The position numbers and the translations under genes are program-made. The notes below the pieces were generated by a model that worked only from the letters and a program-made list of their open reading frames with translations, was not told where the DNA came from and did no database searches. From Alphaproteobacteria bacterium (GTDB lineage Bacteria > Pseudomonadota > Alphaproteobacteria > SHVW01), in the NCBI GenBank assembly GCA_016869645.1, contig VGDO01000011.1:1-58012 (forward strand): a DNA stretch of 58,012 bases, read 5' to 3'. This document shows positions 9,583 through 18,046 of this stretch, in pieces (within the stretch, counting starts at the first letter, position 1; every line of letters starts with the position of its first letter).

Positions 9583-10458
9583 ATGTCGAGCCAGTTCGTC
9601 CAGTTCCTGATTGCCGGCATCAATGCCGGCGCCATCTATGCACTGATCGCGCTCGGCTTCGCCATCATCTACAACGCCAGCCACGTCATCAATTTCGCCC
9701 AGGGCGAGTTCGTCATGCTCGGCGGCATGATGACGGTATTCCTGCTGGCGCTTGGAATGCCGCTGCCGATCGCCGTGCTGCTCGCGATTGCGGCGACGGC
9801 GGTCGCCGGCATGGTGCTGGAGAAACTGGCAATCGAGCCGGCGCGCGGCGCCTCCGTCGTGACCCTCATCATCATCACGATCGGCGCATCGATCCTGCTG
9901 CGCGGGCTTGTCCAGGTGGCGATGGGGCGCAATTTCCATCGCGTGCCGCCGTTCACCGGCGATGATCCGATCCCGGTGCTGGGCGCGGCATTGCTGCCGC
10001 AGAATTTGTGGGTATGCGGCGTCACCGTGCTGGCGGTGCTGGCGCTGCGCTGGTTCTTCACGCGCACGATGTGGGGCAAGGCGATTCTCGCGACCTCGCA
10101 CAACCGGCTGGCGGCCGAGCTGGTCGGCATCAACGTGCGGCTCGTCATGCTCGTGAGTTTCGGATTGTCGGGCGCGCTCGGCGCGCTCGCCGGCGTGCTG
10201 ATCGCACCGATCACCCTGACCCACGCCAATGTCGGCATCATGCTCGGCCTCAAGGGCTTCTGTGCGGCGATCCTGGGCGGGCTCGGCAATTTCCCGGGCG
10301 CGGTCGCGGGCGGCCTCGTGCTCGGCCTCGCCGAGGCGATGGCTGCCGGCTATCTTTCCTCGCAATACAAGGACGCCGTCGCCTTCGTGCTGATCCTGGC
10401 AGTCCTGTTCTTCCTGCCTGGCGGCCTGATGGGCCGCGGCAGCACCGAGCGGGTCTGA
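9583..10458 (+). CDS. livH: Branched-chain-type ABC transporter permease LivH
   Basis: An inner-membrane permease of 291 residues, with hydrophobic segments from VQFLIAGINAGAIYALIALGF to a last one near VLILAVLFFLPGGLMGRGS. The INFAQGEFVMLGG motif after the first segments is typical of LivH, and GLKGFCAAILGGLGNFPGA is the conserved cytoplasmic loop that contacts the ATPase. livM follows after 3 nt. With LivM, LivG and LivF it forms the importer for whatever LivJ binds. Confidence 0.92.
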   Translation: MSSQFVQFLIAGINAGAIYALIALGFAIIYNASHVINFAQGEFVMLGGMMTVFLLALGMPLPIAVLLAIAATAVAGMVLEKLAIEPARGASVVTLIIITIGASILLRGLVQVAMGRNFHRVPPFTGDDPIPVLGAALLPQNLWVCGVTVLAVLALRWFFTRTMWGKAILATSHNRLAAELVGINVRLVMLVSFGLSGALGALAGVLIAPITLTHANVGIMLGLKGFCAAILGGLGNFPGAVAGGLVLGLAEAMAAGYLSSQYKDAVAFVLILAVLFFLPGGLMGRGSTERV

Positions 10459-10461
10459 ACA

Positions 10462-11412
10462 ATGCGGCTGCGCGGCTTGATGCAGGCGCGGACCGGCGGG
10501 CTGCTCGCATTGGCGCTGGTGATCGCCGTGCTGCCGCTGGCATTGCCCAACAACTTTTACTACCAAGTGGCCGTTCTCGTCGGCCTCAACGCCATCGTCT
10601 GCGTCGGCCTCAACCTGCTGATCGGCTACGCCGGGCAGATCAGCCTGGGCCACGCCGGTTTCTTCGGCCTCGGCGCCTATGCCTCGGCCGTGCTGACGGC
10701 GAAGTTCGGCTGGCCGGCGCCGCTGGCGCTCGTCGCCGGCGCGACGGGTGTTGCATTGCTCGCTTTCGTGCTCGCGCGGCCGATCCTGCGCCTCAAGGGG
10801 CACTATCTGGCGATGGCGACCCTCGGCATGGGCATCATCATCTCGATCGTGATCAATCAGGAGATCCCGTTGACCGGCGGCCCTGACGGCATGCCGGTGC
10901 CGGGCTTCGCGCTGTTCGGGCTGAGGCTCACAGGCGACCGGACCTGGTACTGGATCGTTGGCGGGTTGCTGCTGCTCTCGGTCTGGCTGTCGCTCAATCT
11001 GATCGAGTCGCCGGTCGGGCGCGCGTTTCGCGCGCTGCACGGCTCGGAGGTCGCCGCGGAGACCGTGGGCATCGACACCGCCCGTTTCAAGGTCTTGGCC
11101 TTCGTCGTGTCCGCGGTGTTCGCCGCTGTGGCCGGCAGCGCATTCGCACACTTCGCCGGCTTCGTCACGCCGGTCGAAGCGCAGTTCCTGCGCTCGATCG
11201 AATTCGTCACCATGGTGGTGTTCGGCGGCATGGCCTCGGTGTTCGGCGCGGTCGTCGGCGCGGCCGTGCTGACGGCGCTGCCACAGATCCTCACGGCCTT
11301 TCACGACTACGAGATGATCGCGCTCGGCGTCGTGCTGATCGGCACCATGATCCTCATGCCCCGCGGCATGCTGCCGAGCCTGGCCGCGCTGACGCGACGG
11401 TGGATGCGATGA
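10462..11412 (+). CDS. livM: Branched-chain-type ABC transporter permease LivM
   Basis: The second permease subunit, 316 residues. It carries NLLIGYAGQISLGHAGFFGL, the LivM signature after the first segments, and GSEVAAETVGIDTARFKVLAF and FVTMVVFGGMASVFGA near the coupling loop. Length is typical. Its TGA stop overlaps the ATG of livG (ATGA at 11409-11412), so the two are translationally coupled. Confidence 0.92.
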   Translation: MRLRGLMQARTGGLLALALVIAVLPLALPNNFYYQVAVLVGLNAIVCVGLNLLIGYAGQISLGHAGFFGLGAYASAVLTAKFGWPAPLALVAGATGVALLAFVLARPILRLKGHYLAMATLGMGIIISIVINQEIPLTGGPDGMPVPGFALFGLRLTGDRTWYWIVGGLLLLSVWLSLNLIESPVGRAFRALHGSEVAAETVGIDTARFKVLAFVVSAVFAAVAGSAFAHFAGFVTPVEAQFLRSIEFVTMVVFGGMASVFGAVVGAAVLTALPQILTAFHDYEMIALGVVLIGTMILMPRGMLPSLAALTRRWMR

Positions 11413-12197
11413 GCATGCTGTCGGTCGACCGCCTCCGCAAGGAGTTCGGCGGTGTCCAGGCGGTCGTCGAGGTGAGTTTCGCGATCGAGGCGGGCCGCAT
11501 CCATTCGATCATCGGCCCCAATGGCGCCGGCAAGACGACCTTGTTCAACCTGGTCAACGGACTCTACGCGCCGAGCGGCGGCCGCGTGAGCTTCCTCGGC
11601 TGCGACGTGACCGGTCTCCGGCCCTACGAGCTTGCTGCGCGCGGCATGGCGCGCACCTTCCAGAACCTTCAGGTCTTTTTCAACATGAGTGCGCTCGAGA
11701 ACGTGATGGTCGGCTGCCATCTCAAGAGCGATACGAGACTGCTTCCCTCCATGCTCGGCTGGCCGAGCATCGCGCGCGGCGACCGCGCGACGCGCGCACG
11801 CGCCGTCGAGCTGCTGCACGAGGTCGGGCTCGACGCATGGGTCGATGCCGATGCGGCGGCCATGCCCTATGGCGCGCTGAAACGGCTCGAGATCGCCCGC
11901 GCGCTGGCGGCGGAGCCCAAGCTGCTGCTGCTCGACGAGCCGGCAGCCGGACTCAATCCAACAGAGACGCGCGAAATCGACCGTTTGATCCAGCGCGTCG
12001 CAGCGGCCGGCGTCACGGTGCTGCTCGTCGAGCACGACATGCGCCTCGTCATGGACGTGTCCGACCGCATCATCGTGCTCAACTTCGGGCGTAAGCTGGC
12101 GGAAGGCACGGCTCAGGAGGTGCGCCGCAATCCCGAGGTGATCGCGGCCTATCTCGGCACGGCCGCGGCTCAAGGGGCAGGCAGCCGTCATGCATAA
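11409..12197 (+). CDS. livG: Branched-chain-type ABC transporter ATPase LivG
   Basis: An ATPase of 262 residues with Walker A GPNGAGKT at about 36-43 and Walker B LLLLDEPAAGLNP. The start at 11409 overlaps the livM stop; an in-frame GTG at 11400 is less likely. The LivG insertion (MALENVMVGCHL-type region) is present as MSALENVMVGCHL. The signature region reads MPYGALKRLEIARAL; most LivG proteins have YGQQRRLE, so the usual Gln is Ala here. The change sits in the ATP-sandwich signature and is worth noting, though the rest is intact. Confidence 0.92.
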   Translation: MSMLSVDRLRKEFGGVQAVVEVSFAIEAGRIHSIIGPNGAGKTTLFNLVNGLYAPSGGRVSFLGCDVTGLRPYELAARGMARTFQNLQVFFNMSALENVMVGCHLKSDTRLLPSMLGWPSIARGDRATRARAVELLHEVGLDAWVDADAAAMPYGALKRLEIARALAAEPKLLLLDEPAAGLNPTETREIDRLIQRVAAAGVTVLLVEHDMRLVMDVSDRIIVLNFGRKLAEGTAQEVRRNPEVIAAYLGTAAAQGAGSRHA

Positions 12198-12205
12198 GAT
12201 CGCCG

Positions 12206-12907
12206 ATGCTTGAAGTGGCCGGCCTGACCAGCCACTACGGCCGCATCCAGGCGCTGCAGGGAATCGATGTACGCGTCGGCGAAGGCGAGCTGGTCGCGAT
12301 CGTCGGCGCCAATGGCGCGGGGAAGACGACGCTGCTGCGTACGATCTCGGGCGTGCAGGCCGCGAGCGCCGGTTCTGTCCGCTTCGCCGGCCAGGATATC
12401 ACCCACATGCCGCCGCACGGACGTGTGCGGCTGGGGATCTGCCAAGTGCCGGAAGGACGCCAGGTGTTCGGCCCGCTCGCGGTCGAGGACAATCTGAAGC
12501 TCGGCGCCTTCACGCGGCCGGGTCATGAGATCGAGGCGCAACTCGCTGGCATCTACCGGCTGTTCCCGGGACTCGGCGACAAGCGCGCCGAGCCGGCCGG
12601 CACCTTGTCTGGCGGACAGCAGCAGATGCTGTCGATCGGCCGCGCCATCATGGCGCGGCCGAAGCTCCTGCTGCTCGACGAGCCGAGCATGGGGCTGGCG
12701 CCACTGCTGGTCGAGGAGATCTTCCGTACGATCGTCGCACTCAAGGCGGAGGGCACGACGATTCTGCTGGTCGAACAGAACGCCCATGCGGCGCTCGCGA
12801 TCGCCGATCGCGGCTATGTGCTGGAGACCGGCCGGGTCAGCTTCGAAGACACGGGCGCGGCGCTGCTCGGCAACGACCGGGTGAGGGCTGCGTATCTGGG
12901 TTTGTGA
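12206..12907 (+). CDS. livF: Branched-chain-type ABC transporter ATPase LivF
   Basis: The second ATPase, 233 residues. Walker A is GANGAGKTTLLR, the LivF-specific CQVPEGRQVFGPLAVEDN follows, the signature is LSGGQQQMLSIGRAI and Walker B is LLLLDEPSMGLAP. It closes the operon that began with the PaaA-like gene. Its 3' end faces the decayed TPR/oxygenase gene on the other strand, 2 nt away. Confidence 0.93.
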   Translation: MLEVAGLTSHYGRIQALQGIDVRVGEGELVAIVGANGAGKTTLLRTISGVQAASAGSVRFAGQDITHMPPHGRVRLGICQVPEGRQVFGPLAVEDNLKLGAFTRPGHEIEAQLAGIYRLFPGLGDKRAEPAGTLSGGQQQMLSIGRAIMARPKLLLLDEPSMGLAPLLVEEIFRTIVALKAEGTTILLVEQNAHAALAIADRGYVLETGRVSFEDTGAALLGNDRVRAAYLGL

Positions 12908-12909
12908 TC

Positions 12910-13589
12910 TCAGTCGTCGGGCACGATCAGCCCGCCGCCCGGTGCCCTGATGTAGATCGTGAGCTGGATCAGATCCCGCCAGTCGCCCTGCGCCACCGGC
13001 TCGACGCCGTGATAGGCCTCGCCCAGGTTGAGAAAGCCCAGCGCCGTATTGGGCCGGAACGGCACAGTCTTGAAGCGGTGAAACTCGTCGAAGGGGCGAT
13101 GCATGCCGTGATCGAGATAGTCGACCGGCGCGCGCGGCAGGTAGAGCGACGTGCCGAGCGACTCGGACTGACCGGGCTGCGCCAGGTAGACGAGCAGGGA
13201 CGCGAAGCGGATGACGTGGTCGCGATGCGGTCCGAGGCTGTAGCGCTGCCGGTCGCGCGTCAGCTTGACGGAGGCTTCGAGCTGGCAACCGCGCGATCGA
13301 GCGCATCGCCCGCCTCGCCGCGACGACCCGCGTGCACGAGAACCACTGCCAGATTGACGTGCAGCTCCGCCTGATTGGGCGTCAGTGCGATGGCGCGAGT
13401 GAACAGCGTCGCCGCGCGCCGATGGTCTCCCTGCCTGAAGACATTCGATGCCAGCATCGCGCCGAGCATCGCATCCTTGGGCAAGGCCGCGACCAGCGGT
13501 TCGAGCAGCCGCTGCGCGCGTGGCAGGTCGCCGGCTTGCTGGGCGGTCCGCGCAAGTCTGAGCGTTGCCTCGAGCGTGAGGGTGGCCAT
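12910..13589 (-). pseudogene. Decayed TPR / 2OG-Fe(II) oxygenase gene
   Basis: The 5' part (13589 down to about 13265) encodes three TPR-like repeats (ARTAQQAGDLPRAQRLLEPL; AELHVNLAVVLVHAGRRGEA) and then stops. The 3' part, in another frame, encodes the C-terminal half of an oxygenase: YSLGPHRDHVIRFASLLVYL with the HxD metal pair, LGTSLYLPRAP, FRPNTALGFLNL and YHGVEP with the distal His. Family members carry the oxygenase N-terminal half between these parts, and it is missing. The gene therefore looks fused by an internal deletion with a frameshift near 13260-13300. No full-length product is possible. Confidence 0.7.
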
Positions 13590-13752
13590 GCTTCCCTGGT
13601 TGCATCGATCCGCTCGCTTAGCTGTTGCTGAAACGGGCGGACCGCACGCAGTATGTCACAGCTCAGCACGGCTCACAGTGGCAATTGCGCGGAGATACCG
13701 ATCATCCGCGTGGTCGGCGAACCGTGCCCGATCCCGGGCCGAGGTATCAGCA

Positions 13753-14510
13753 ATGATCCCGCTTCACGATGACAATCCGACGGAACTCGCGCCGATCGTC
13801 ACGGTCGCGACGATCGTCGCCTGCGCGGCCGTGTTCCTCTGGCAGGTCACGCTGCCGCCGGGCGCCGACGAAGCGGCCGTGCGCGCGTTGGGCGTGACGC
13901 CAGCCGTGCTCCTGGGCGAGGCGCGGCTGTCGCGCGAGCTCGAGCTCGTGCCGCCGGCCGCCACGGTCGTCACCTCAATGTTCCTGCACGGCGGCTGGAT
14001 GCACCTGATCGGCAACATGGTTTACCTGTGGATCTTCGGCAACAACATCGAAGACTCGATGGGGCATGTCCGCTTCGTGGTGTTCTATGTGCTGTGCTGT
14101 GCGGCGCGGCCGCGGCACTGGCGCAGACCTTCGCCGCGCCCGATTCCACCATTCCCATGATCGGCGCGAGCGGCGCCATCGCCGGCGTACTCGGCGCCTA
14201 TCTCGTGCTCTTCCCGCGCGCCCACGTCGTCGTGCTGATCTTCGCCGGCGTGTTCAGCCAGACCGCGCGCCTGCCGGCGCTGCTCGTGCTCGGCTTCTGG
14301 TTCGTGCTGCAGTTCGTCAACGCATTCGTCGGCTCCGGCGGCCATGGCGGCGGTGTCGCCTGGTGGGCCCATGTCGGTGGCTTCGTCGCCGGTCTCGTGC
14401 TGATCTATCTGTTCCGCCGCCGCGGCGGCGGCCCGCGCGCAGACGACGGTCCCAGCAGCTTCGGCGGCCCGTGGGGCCGTCGGCGACAATTTGGTCCGTG
14501 GGGCCGCTAA
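13753..14510 (+). pseudogene. Rhomboid family intramembrane serine protease, frameshifted
   Basis: Frame 1 gives MIPLHDDNPTELAPIVTVAT, MFLHGGWMHLIGNMVYLWIF and GNNIEDSMGHVRFVVFYVLC. The protein then continues only in another frame with PMIGASGAIAGVLGAYL (catalytic Ser in GxSG) and WWAHVGGFVAGLVLIYL (catalytic His). The switch is at 14093-14102, where TGTGC occurs twice in tandem. Removing one copy restores VLCGAAAALAQTF, which matches the family. A 5-bp tandem duplication is thus the simplest explanation. Both catalytic residues remain, so the break is recent or an assembly artefact. The 3' end overlaps the convergent paaK gene by 4 bp. Confidence 0.85.
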
Positions 14511-15817
14511 CTCCTCGGCCGGAGATCGATGACGCGTTTCGCCTTGCCGATCGAGCGCTCGACCTTGCCGGTGGGCGCCACGACGCAATCGACCGTGATC
14601 CCGATCATCGACTTGATATGCCGGCCGAGCTCGGCAGCGGCCGCATCGGCGGCGCCCGATGCCGCGAGGTCGGGCCGCAATTCGACGACGACGGTCAAGG
14701 CGTCGAGCCTGCCGTCGCGCCTGAGTTCGAGCACATAGTGCGGCGACAGGCGGTCATCCTTGAGGATGAGCTCCTCGATCTGGCTCGGGAACAGATTGAC
14801 GCCACGCACGATCAGCATGTCGTCGGAGCGGCCGGTGATGCGCGCGAAGCGGCGCATCGAGCGCGCCGTGCCGGGCAACAGGCGCGTCAAATCGCGCGTG
14901 CGGTAGCGCACGACCGGCAGCGCCTGCTTGGTCAAGGTGGTGAAGACCAGTTCGCCGAACTCGCCCTCGGGCAGAACCGCTCCGGTCGCGGGATCGATGA
15001 TCTCGGGATAGAAATGATCCTCCCAGATCGTCGGCCCATCCTTGGTCTCGATGCATTCATTGGCGACACCGGGCCCGAGCACCTCGGACAAGCCGTAAAT
15101 GTCGACCGCGTCCATGGCCATGCGCGTCTCGATTTCGCGCCGCATGGCGTCGGTCCAGGGTTCGGCACCGTGGATGCCGATGCTGAGGCTCGAGCTCCGC
15201 GGATCGATGCCCTGGCGCACGAACTCGTCGGCGATCGCCAGCATGTAGGACGGCGTCACCATGATGACGTCGGGCCGGAAGTCCTGGATGAGCTGGACCT
15301 GGCGCTCGGTCTGGCCGCCCGACATGGGGATGACGGTGCAGCCCATCTTCTCCGCGCCGTAGTGCGCGCCGAGCCCGCCGGTGAACAATCCGTAGCCGTA
15401 GGCGATGTGGACGATGTGGCCGGGCCTTCCACCCGAGGCGCGAATCGAACGCGCCACGAGAGCGGACCAGTTGTTGATATCGGCCTGCGTATAGCCGACC
15501 ACGGTCGGCTTGCCCGTGGTGCCGCTCGAGGCGTGGATGCGCACGACCTGCTCGCGCGGCACGGCGAACATGCCGAAGGGATACGTCTGGCGTAGATCGT
15601 CCTTGGCCGTGAAGGGGAACTTGGCGATGTCCGCGAGGCTTCGCAGGTCGTCGGGATGCACGCCCGCCGCCTCGAATTTGCGACGGTAATGAGGAACATT
15701 GTCCCAGGCGTGGCGCAGCGACCACTTCAGGCGGGCGAGCTGCAGTGCCGCGATCTCGTCGCGGCTGGCGATTTCGATCGCGTCGAGCTCGTGTCGGGCA
15801 GGCGGCCGGACGGTCAT
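14507..15817 (-). CDS. paaK: Phenylacetate-CoA ligase (PaaK-type)
   Basis: An AMP-forming acyl-CoA ligase of 436 residues that activates an aryl-acetic or related acid to its CoA thioester. The AMP-binding P-loop is HASSGTTGKPTVVGYT, followed by IYGLSEVLGPGVANEC, VVRYRTRDLTRLLPGT and ITGRSDDMLIVRGVNLFPSQIEE, all typical of PaaK. It ends with the C-terminal domain Lys in KVERSIGKAKRV. I chose the ATG of MTVRPPARHELDAIE; the open frame extends to 15880 into the upstream gene. It is the last gene of a minus-strand set paaG-paaI-paaK that supplies and processes the oxygenase substrate. Confidence 0.93.
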   Translation of the reverse strand: MTVRPPARHELDAIEIASRDEIAALQLARLKWSLRHAWDNVPHYRRKFEAAGVHPDDLRSLADIAKFPFTAKDDLRQTYPFGMFAVPREQVVRIHASSGTTGKPTVVGYTQADINNWSALVARSIRASGGRPGHIVHIAYGYGLFTGGLGAHYGAEKMGCTVIPMSGGQTERQVQLIQDFRPDVIMVTPSYMLAIADEFVRQGIDPRSSSLSIGIHGAEPWTDAMRREIETRMAMDAVDIYGLSEVLGPGVANECIETKDGPTIWEDHFYPEIIDPATGAVLPEGEFGELVFTTLTKQALPVVRYRTRDLTRLLPGTARSMRRFARITGRSDDMLIVRGVNLFPSQIEELILKDDRLSPHYVLELRRDGRLDALTVVVELRPDLAASGAADAAAAELGRHIKSMIGITVDCVVAPTGKVERSIGKAKRVIDLRPRS

Positions 15818-15827
15818 GAGCCGGTCC

Positions 15828-16289
15828 TCAGACGACGGTGCCGCTGGTACCGTAGGACGTGCCGCGAAAGAGCGCCACATCTTCGCCGGCCGCGTTCGCG
15901 ACGGTGATGTCGTAGACGCCGGTGCGCCCCGCGAGCTGGCGCTCCTCGGCGGTCGCCGTCAGCACCTCGCCAAGCCGCGCCGGCCGGCAGAAGCTGATGT
16001 CGCAGCGCAGCGCGACGCTCAGCCGGTTGCGCGCGTTGCAGGCATAGGCGAAGGCGGTATCGGCCAGCGTGAAGATGATGCCGCCATGGCAGATGGCGTG
16101 GCCGTTCAGCATGCGGCGGGTCACGGTCATGGACATGCGCGCAACGCCAGGCGCGATCGCATCGAGCTGGATGCCCAGCATGCGCGCCGCACGGTCGCGC
16201 GCATACATGCCGTGACCGACGCGCTCGGCGAGCGCCTGGTCGGCGCTGGTGCGCGACGGCCGCGCCCTGCGCTTTCGTGCGGCGGCCAT
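15828..16289 (-). CDS. paaI: PaaI-type hotdog thioesterase
   Basis: A 153-residue hotdog-fold thioesterase. The family motif NGHAICHGGIIFTLADTAFAY carries the catalytic Asp, followed by RCDISFCRPARLGEVLTATA. PaaI hydrolyses stalled ring-hydroxylated phenylacetyl-CoA and releases trapped CoA. I chose the ATG at 16289, which starts 1 nt after the paaG stop; the longer frame reads through paaG. A 10-nt gap separates it from paaK. Confidence 0.9.
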   Translation of the reverse strand: MAAARKRRARPSRTSADQALAERVGHGMYARDRAARMLGIQLDAIAPGVARMSMTVTRRMLNGHAICHGGIIFTLADTAFAYACNARNRLSVALRCDISFCRPARLGEVLTATAEERQLAGRTGVYDITVANAAGEDVALFRGTSYGTSGTVV

Positions 16290-16290
16290 T

Positions 16291-17082
16291 TCAGCTGCCG
16301 GTGAATTGCGGCGTGCGCTTGTCGATGAATGCCCGCACGCCCTCGCGGTAGTCGTTCGAGCGCCCGCACTCGCGTTGCAGATCCCGCTCGAGATCGAGCT
16401 GCGCGTCGAGGTCGTTGGACCATGACGCGTTGAGCGCGCGCTTGATGGCGGCAAGCCCCTTGGTCGGCTGTGTCGCGAAGTGGCGCGCGAGCTTGTTCGC
16501 TTCGGCCATGAGCTTGTCGTCGTCGACACAGCGCCAGATCAGGCCCCAGGTTTCAGCCTGCTCCGCGCCCAGCTTGTCGCCGAGGAGCGCAAGGCCCATG
16601 GCGCGGGCATGGCCGACGCGGCGCGGCAGCACATAGGTGCCGCCGGCGTCGGGTACCAGTCCGAGCTTGCAGAAGGCCTGGATGAAGCTCGCCGAGCGCG
16701 CCGCGAGCACCAGGTCGGCGGCGAGCGCGAAGTTTGCGCCGGCCCCGGCGGCGACGCCGTTGACCGCGGCAATGATCGGCACCGGCAGCGCGCGCAGCCG
16801 GCGGATCAGCGGGTTGTAGAGTCGGCCCAGCGTGTCGCCGAGATCGATCGGCGCATCGTCGGGGCCCATGACCCGGTCGCTGAGGTCCTGCCCGGCGCAG
16901 AAGCCACGCCCCGCGCCGGTGATCAGCAGAGCGCGGATCGCCGGATCGCCTTCGACCTTGGTGACCGCGTCGGCGATCTCGCCGTGCATGTCGGCGTTGA
17001 AGCTGTTGAGCTTCTCCGGCCGGTTGAGCGTCAGGCTGGCGTAGCCCTGGGCGCGCTCGAACAGGATGAATCGGTAGGCCAT
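16291..17082 (-). CDS. paaG: PaaG-type enoyl-CoA hydratase/isomerase (ring 1,2-epoxide isomerase)
   Basis: A crotonase-fold enzyme of 263 residues. GRGFCAGQDLSDR, VNGVAAGAGANFALAADLVL, ASFIQAFCKLGLVPDAGGTY (catalytic Asp145) and LALLGDKLGAEQAETWGLIW match PaaG closely. PaaG turns the ring 1,2-epoxide of phenylacetyl-CoA into an oxepin-CoA, so the match implies that an aromatic CoA epoxide is made by this cluster. No paaZ-type ring-opening gene is in the window; the next steps must be encoded elsewhere. Confidence 0.92.
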   Translation of the reverse strand: MAYRFILFERAQGYASLTLNRPEKLNSFNADMHGEIADAVTKVEGDPAIRALLITGAGRGFCAGQDLSDRVMGPDDAPIDLGDTLGRLYNPLIRRLRALPVPIIAAVNGVAAGAGANFALAADLVLAARSASFIQAFCKLGLVPDAGGTYVLPRRVGHARAMGLALLGDKLGAEQAETWGLIWRCVDDDKLMAEANKLARHFATQPTKGLAAIKRALNASWSNDLDAQLDLERDLQRECGRSNDYREGVRAFIDKRTPQFTGS

Positions 17083-17206
17083 GGATGCCGCTGCCTTCCT
17101 GCTGCCGGCTGCCCGGAACGATTTGATACAGATGGCGGCCGGGCGACGCGTAATTCTGTCCAGCTTCTTACACGGGTCGATCGGCTGTCAACCTGGGCGG
17201 TCGCAC

Positions 17207-17974
17207 TCAGCCGCGGCTGTCGAGCCCGAGCCGGCGAAGCGCGGCATCTGCGTCGCGACGCCAGGCGGTATGAAGCTCGGCATTGCCGCGTCGACGCAAG
17301 CCATAGCGCCGGTAGAGCTCGACACGATCGGAATCGAGTCGCCCGAAGGTCGCGGCGACGCGCGGATGCCAATAGGCGACCGCGAGTTCGGCGGCATCGC
17401 GTGCGCCGTCGCGCGCGATCGCGTCGGCGATGCCGGCCTCGGCGGCGGCGGCATGGCCGGCCTCTCGCTTGATGATGTCCGCCATCGCCTGGGCGAGCGG
17501 CGTATAGGAGCATGTCGCCAGTTCGCCCAGCTGGACCGTCGTCGCAGTTCCCATCAGCAGATTGAGCGCCAGCGCGTCGATCCAGCCTTCGAGCGGATAG
17601 TGGAAGACATTGACTCGCCGATCGCCGCCGACCCGCCGCGTGCCGAGATCGACGCCGCGGTCGAGCCGCGCCGACCAGGCATGGGAGCGCACATAGAGAT
17701 CCGCGTTGACGCCGAAGCCGGTCATCAGGCCGAGCACCGTCTCGGCGTGGCTGAACTTCTCGGCGACGATGCGCGCGGCCGCCGCCCGCGCAGTCAATCC
17801 GGGCGCCCGGTTGATCATATCGGCGAATCCGGCGGCACCTGCCAGCTCGGAATCGACGAAGACCGCCATCAGGCGCATCAGCTCGGCGCGATAGCCGGGC
17901 GACACCTCGGCGCCGGCGCCGATGCGGCCGGCGCGTGCGATGTGCTCGATCAGCTTGGCTTCATCGGCGAACAG
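17207..17974 (-). CDS. Second PaaA/PaaC-like ferritin-fold protein, probable non-catalytic partner
   Basis: A paralogue of the protein at 6928. Shared blocks: GYRAELMRLMAVFVDSEL (cf. DYKKLLLNLMSFQADSEY), the AEKFSH segment, TCSYTPLAQ and KREAGH. The first ExxH Glu is Lys here and the position 29 before the last Glu is Gly, so metal ligands are incomplete; PaaC is likewise a non-catalytic PaaA homologue. No ATG precedes the conserved region. A GTG at 17905 lacks a ribosome site and would cut off conserved sequence. CTG at 17974 has GGGGAGAG 5 nt upstream (17980-17987) and gives 255 residues, so I prefer it. It diverges from the flavodoxin gene. Confidence 0.75.
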   Translation of the reverse strand: MFADEAKLIEHIARAGRIGAGAEVSPGYRAELMRLMAVFVDSELAGAAGFADMINRAPGLTARAAAARIVAEKFSHAETVLGLMTGFGVNADLYVRSHAWSARLDRGVDLGTRRVGGDRRVNVFHYPLEGWIDALALNLLMGTATTVQLGELATCSYTPLAQAMADIIKREAGHAAAAEAGIADAIARDGARDAAELAVAYWHPRVAATFGRLDSDRVELYRRYGLRRRGNAELHTAWRRDADAALRRLGLDSRG

Positions 17975-17998
17975 AGGCGCTCTCCCCGCGGCCTGAGA

Positions 17999-18037
17999 TG
18001 ATACGAAAATAGACGAAATTTCGTGAATTTGGTATCA
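17999..18037. promoter_or_regulatory. Co-centred double palindrome between PaaC-like and flavodoxin genes
   Basis: A perfect 12-bp palindrome acgaaatttcgt (18013-18024) sits at the centre of an outer imperfect dyad: tgatacgaaaat (17999-18010) faces gaatttggtatca (18025-18037). Both centres fall at about 18018. The element lies between two divergent starts and contains TGATAC, also present in the paaX/paaA-like promoter. It is a strong operator candidate, possibly for PaaX. Confidence 0.65.
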
Positions 18038-18046
18038 CGAATTGCC

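Noticed and set aside
7906..11304. 1132-residue minus-strand open frame across the LivJHM genes
   Set aside because: Its translation is Arg/His/Glu/Gln-rich without domain likeness and runs antisense to a textbook Liv operon. High GC removes stops from the antisense frame.
12904..13631. Plus-strand frames over the TPR/oxygenase remnant
   Set aside because: They are antisense to recognisable TPR and HxD sequence and show no motif.
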